Shown here in pieces: positions 5,449 through 8,450 of a DNA stretch of 8,450 bases. The first letter of the stretch is position 1; each line of letters begins with the position of its first letter. Under the pieces are notes generated by a model. The model was given only the letters and a program-made list of their open reading frames with translations. It ran no database searches and was not told the origin of the DNA. The DNA is from an uncultured Tissierellia bacterium (GTDB lineage: Bacteria > Bacillota > Clostridia > Tissierellales > Peptoniphilaceae). Made by a program: the position numbers and the translations under genes. The DNA lies in contig CABTZP010000058.1 in NCBI GenBank assembly GCA_902489375.1, positions 1 to 8,450 on the forward strand, written 5' to 3'.

Positions 5449-6465
5449 ATGGAAGGGCAACATCGGATTATAGGCCCGGGAATTCAACAGGAAGATTCTT
5501 TTTTTGAAACAGGCCTTCGGCCTCGATGGCTGGATGAGTATATCGGCCAGGAAAAGACCAAAAATGAGTTAAAAATATACATTGATGCGGCGAAAAATCG
5601 ACATGAGCCTTTGGATCATGTCCTTCTTTCCGGCCCCCCAGGACTGGGCAAGACCACCCTGGCTGCTATTATCTCGAATGAGATGGGTTCGAATATCAAG
5701 ATTACCTCCGGACCGGCGATGATGAGGCAGGGCGATCTCGCGAGCCTTTTAACCAATCTCAAAGCAGGAGATATTCTTTTTATCGATGAAATCCACAGGG
5801 TTAATCGCAATGTTGAGGAGGTCCTTTACCCGGCAATGGAGGATTTTGCCCTGGACCTGATGGTTGGAAAAGGAACTTCCGCGCAGAGTCTTCGATTAGA
5901 TCTTGCCCCCTTCACTTTGATTGGCGCAACCACGAGAAAGGGAATGCTTTCTTCTCCGCTGCGCGATCGATTTGGGGTTTTAATTAACTTTCAAATGTAT
6001 CAAACGGAAGAACTTGCGGAAATTGTCCGCCGATCAGCCCAGATTTTAGCTGTCCCTTTAGACAATCAAGCCGCGGAAGAAATTGGAAGAAGGTCTCGGG
6101 GAACCCCTCGAGTAGCCAACCGTCTTTTGCGCAGAATTCGGGATTACGCTCAGGTCAAAGCTGACGGGAAGATCACCCTTGATATTGCCAGAAAAGCCCT
6201 TGAAATGCTGGAAGTGGATGAACTGGGCCTGGATAAGAACGATCGAAGAATCATTTTGATCATGGCAGAACAGTTTCAGGGAGGACCTGTAGGGCTTGAT
6301 ACGATCGCGGCTTCCTCCGGAGAAGAGAGTGGGACGATTGAAGAGGTTGTGGAACCCTATCTTTTGCAAATTGGCTTTATTTCCAGAACGGCTCGGGGGA
6401 GGAAACTGACTCGTAAGGCCTATGAGCACTTTGGCCTCCCGTTTCCAAGCGAGGAAAAGGAATGA
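5449..6465 (+). CDS. ruvB: Holliday junction branch migration ATPase RuvB
   Basis: RuvB is the hexameric AAA+ motor that pulls DNA through the RuvA-bound junction. The 338-residue protein is full length. Motifs in order: RPRWLDEYIGQ near residue 25, Walker A GPPGLGKTT (62-70), Walker B LFIDEIH (110-116), sensor 1 GATTR (159-163), and the arginine-finger region LRDRFG (171-176; R174 matches the E. coli finger). GTPRVANRLLRR lies in the sensor-2/lid region, and a C-terminal winged-helix domain (about 260-338) contains the conserved GLDTIA and EPYLLQIGFI segments. The SD AAAGGAGGGG (5437-5446) is the strongest in the operon, in line with RuvB acting in higher copy than RuvC. queA follows after 27 nt without a terminator. 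Confidence 0.98.
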   Translation: MEGQHRIIGPGIQQEDSFFETGLRPRWLDEYIGQEKTKNELKIYIDAAKNRHEPLDHVLLSGPPGLGKTTLAAIISNEMGSNIKITSGPAMMRQGDLASLLTNLKAGDILFIDEIHRVNRNVEEVLYPAMEDFALDLMVGKGTSAQSLRLDLAPFTLIGATTRKGMLSSPLRDRFGVLINFQMYQTEELAEIVRRSAQILAVPLDNQAAEEIGRRSRGTPRVANRLLRRIRDYAQVKADGKITLDIARKALEMLEVDELGLDKNDRRIILIMAEQFQGGPVGLDTIAASSGEESGTIEEVVEPYLLQIGFISRTARGRKLTRKAYEHFGLPFPSEEKE

Positions 6466-6492
6466 TGATTTCATTTTTGGGAAGGAATAATT

Positions 6493-7593
6493 TTGAAAAC
6501 CAGTGATTTTGATTATCCATTAGATGAAGATTTGATTGCGCAGCACCCTGCCGACAAAAGAGAAAACTGTCGGCTGATGGTGATGGATAAAAAAAGCGGA
6601 AGAATTTCACACGATTACTTTTACAACCTTTTGAATTACCTGGACAAGGGCGATACCCTGATCATGAATGATACAAAGGTCATCCCTGCCCGTCTTTACG
6701 GACATCGGCCCGGTAAAGACGAATCCATTGAAGTCCTGCTTCTTCGAAATACGGATCAGGACATATGGGAGACGCTGGTTAAGCCTGGGAAAAAGATGAA
6801 GGCGGGCCAGGAAATTCTTTTTGGGGACGGAGAGCTTTCCGGGAAAGTCCTCGATATTATTGAAGAGGGGCAAAGGCGTATCCATTTCCAGTATGACGGG
6901 ATCTGGGAAGAAGTCCTGGACCGTTTGGGCAATATGCCCCTTCCTCCCTATATCACTGAAAAGCTTAAAGATCCTTCGGACTATCAGACCGTTTATGCCC
7001 GGGTGCGGGGATCGGCGGCTGCGCCAACAGCAGGTTTGCATTTTTCTAAAAACCTTTTAGAAGAACTCAAAAATGCCGGAATTAACCTAGGATTTTTAAC
7101 CCTTCATGTTGGTCTGGGAACCTTTCGGCCGGTAAAGGAAGAAAATATTGAAGATCACGAAATGCACGCCGAGTTCTATGTGATGAGTGATGAAACCGCC
7201 AGGCTCATCAATCAAACCAAGAAGGAGGGTCACCGTGTGATTGCCGTAGGGACAACGGTAACCAGAACCTTGGAGAGCATTGTCAAAAAGAACCGTCAGA
7301 TCGTTGGAGATAGCGGATGGACTCAGATATTTATTTATCCGGGGTATCAATATGAAGCCATTGACGGGATCATTACGAATTTTCACCTTCCCCAGTCAAC
7401 GCTCATTATGATGATCTCAGCCTTTGCGGGAAAAGATCACGTTTTAAATGCCTATCAGCTTGCTGTAAGGGAAAGATACCGGTTTTTTAGTTTTGGTGAT
7501 GCCATGCTGATTATGGATCGAAAAGATCCGGCTCTGGCCAAGGCCGTGGATCCTCAAAATATCAGCAAAGAAGAGGGGAAAAAAGACCAATGA
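6493..7593 (+). CDS. queA: S-adenosylmethionine:tRNA ribosyltransferase-isomerase QueA
   Basis: QueA moves the ribosyl group of S-adenosylmethionine to preQ1 at tRNA position 34, making epoxyqueuosine. The sequence follows the family end to end: DFDYPLDEDLIAQHP at the N-terminus, NDTKVIPARL, GNMPLPPYI, AAPTAGLHF (176-184), LHVGLGTFRPV, EDHEMHAE, NFHLPQSTLIMM (296-307) and YRFFSFGDAM (329-338). It starts at TTG: GGGAAGGA (6479-6486) lies 6 nt upstream, and the N-terminus aligns with known QueA from this codon. At 366 residues it is slightly long because of a lysine- and glutamate-rich tail (about 339-366) after the usual end. It overlaps tgt by ATGA, which supplies its substrate (preQ1-tRNA). 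Confidence 0.97.
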   Translation: MKTSDFDYPLDEDLIAQHPADKRENCRLMVMDKKSGRISHDYFYNLLNYLDKGDTLIMNDTKVIPARLYGHRPGKDESIEVLLLRNTDQDIWETLVKPGKKMKAGQEILFGDGELSGKVLDIIEEGQRRIHFQYDGIWEEVLDRLGNMPLPPYITEKLKDPSDYQTVYARVRGSAAAPTAGLHFSKNLLEELKNAGINLGFLTLHVGLGTFRPVKEENIEDHEMHAEFYVMSDETARLINQTKKEGHRVIAVGTTVTRTLESIVKKNRQIVGDSGWTQIFIYPGYQYEAIDGIITNFHLPQSTLIMMISAFAGKDHVLNAYQLAVRERYRFFSFGDAMLIMDRKDPALAKAVDPQNISKEEGKKDQ

Positions 7594-8450
7594 GACCCGT
7601 TACCTTTGAATTGCTTCACGTCTCAAAAGATTGCGGAGCCCGGGCGGGGATACTTCATACGCCCCATGGGGATATCGAAACGCCGGTTTTTATGCCTGTA
7701 GGGACCCAGGCCACGGTCAAAACGACGACTCCGGAAGAACTCAAGGCCATAGGAACGCAAATTATCTTAGGAAACACCTATCATCTGTATCTGCGCCCCG
7801 GAACCGAAATCATAAAAAAAGCGGGGGGCCTGCATTCTTTTATGCATTGGGATAGGCCGATCCTTACGGATTCCGGCGGTTTTCAGGTCTTTAGTCTGGC
7901 TGAGGAAAAGGACATCAAGGAAGAAGGAGTAACGTTTACGGCCCATATTGATGGCTCAAGGCATTTGATCAGCCCAGAAAAATCCATAGAAATTCAGACT
8001 GCCCTGGGCTCCGATATTATGATGGCCTTTGATGAATGCGTTAAATACGGAGCCTCATACGAATATACCAAGCAGTCTATGGAAAGGACCCTCCGCTGGC
8101 TGGGCCGCTGCAAGGCCGCTCAAAGCCGGGATGATCAGTCCCTTTTTGGTATTGTTCAGGGAGGTTTTTATGAAGACCTTAGAAAAATCTCCGCCCTGGA
8201 AACGAGGACATTCGATCTTGATGGTTATGCCGTTGGCGGAATTTCGGTAGGGGAGCCGGCAGATGAATTTATTCGAATGCTCAGATTTACCGCCCCTTTG
8301 CTCCCGGAAGACCGGCCGAGATATAACATGGGTATTGGGACGCCGGACTACCTTTTTGAATCCGTAGAAGCCGGCATTGACATGGCCGATTGCGTTTTGC
8401 CAACAAGGGTCGCCCGAAATGGAATGGCCCTGACCCATCGAGGAAAAGTG
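7590..8450 (+). CDS. tgt: tRNA-guanine transglycosylase Tgt, 3' end outside the window
   Basis: Tgt exchanges guanine 34 of GUN-anticodon tRNAs (Asp, Asn, His, Tyr) for preQ1, the step before QueA. The frame stays open from the ATG at 7590 to the window edge, giving 287 of about 380 expected residues. Visible motifs: TPVFMPVGTQATVK, GNTYHLYLRPG, DSGGFQVFSL (D94, the general base region), FDECV, GIVQGG, GYAVGGISVGE (base recognition) and DCVLPTRVARNG, where D267 matches the catalytic nucleophile (E. coli D264). The zinc-binding CxCxxC...H site should lie just past the edge. ATGA overlap with queA couples their translation; GAGGGG (7573-7578) is the likely ribosome binding site. The frame is undamaged within the window. 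Confidence 0.97.
   Translation, partial: MRPVTFELLHVSKDCGARAGILHTPHGDIETPVFMPVGTQATVKTTTPEELKAIGTQIILGNTYHLYLRPGTEIIKKAGGLHSFMHWDRPILTDSGGFQVFSLAEEKDIKEEGVTFTAHIDGSRHLISPEKSIEIQTALGSDIMMAFDECVKYGASYEYTKQSMERTLRWLGRCKAAQSRDDQSLFGIVQGGFYEDLRKISALETRTFDLDGYAVGGISVGEPADEFIRMLRFTAPLLPEDRPRYNMGIGTPDYLFESVEAGIDMADCVLPTRVARNGMALTHRGKV

Noticed and set aside
6466..6492. A preQ1 riboswitch upstream of queA-tgt.
   Set aside because: The gap is only 27 bp and holds just the queA ribosome binding site; there is no room for an aptamer. Such riboswitches usually control preQ1 synthesis or transport genes.
6607..7041. A 144-codon minus-strand reading frame opposite queA, and similar long frames opposite ruvB, ruvC and tgt.
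   Set aside because: They lie fully antisense to conserved genes with clear motifs, resemble no family I know, and reflect codon bias of the true frame.
8029..8250. Short plus-strand frames at 7631-7855 and 8029-8250.
   Set aside because: Both lie out of frame inside tgt, whose own frame stays open with family motifs throughout.

Overview
The window looks like chromosomal DNA of an anaerobic Firmicute of the class Clostridia. Four things suggest this: an ATP-dependent 2-hydroxyacyl-CoA dehydratase/activase pair (an oxygen-sensitive iron-sulfur chemistry typical of anaerobes), the gene order ruvC-ruvA-ruvB-queA-tgt, strong AAGGAGG-type ribosome binding sites, and moderately AT-rich DNA. Bacilli usually carry recU instead of ruvC, so ruvC argues for Clostridia. 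This assignment is an inference; I cannot name the species. All recognised genes lie on the + strand.

Region 1 (1-240) is the end of a tRNA operon: the 3' end of a tRNA-Gly (probably GCC), a complete tRNA-Gly(TCC) and a complete tRNA-Arg(ACG), closed by a 15-bp hairpin terminator. None of the three encodes its 3' CCA.

Region 2 (241-3554) is a self-contained two-gene unit. It has an AT-rich leader with two candidate promoters, a small palindrome at the expected transcription start and a leader hairpin, and it ends at a clear intrinsic terminator. The first gene encodes a single-domain 2-hydroxyacyl-CoA dehydratase (D component) family protein. The second, joined by an ATGA overlap, encodes a fusion of another D-component-like domain with a complete BadF/BcrA/HgdC-type activase ATPase. 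The unit therefore seems to hold both D subunits and the activator in two chains. No CoA-transferase, acyl-CoA dehydrogenase or electron-transfer flavoprotein lies beside it, so the substrate is unknown. A well-spaced internal ribosome binding site and ATG sit in the interdomain linker, so the activase might also be made as a free protein. This is the most interesting part of the window.

Region 3 (3555-8450) is a housekeeping operon. A candidate promoter leads into an unrecognised, largely helical 239-residue protein, followed by ruvC, ruvA and ruvB (the Holliday junction resolvase and branch-migration motor) and then queA and tgt (queuosine modification of tRNA). Genes overlap or are separated by at most 27 bp, with no internal terminator seen. 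tgt runs off the right edge of the window, with 287 codons visible. The unknown first gene is translationally linked to ruvC and is the second item worth following up.
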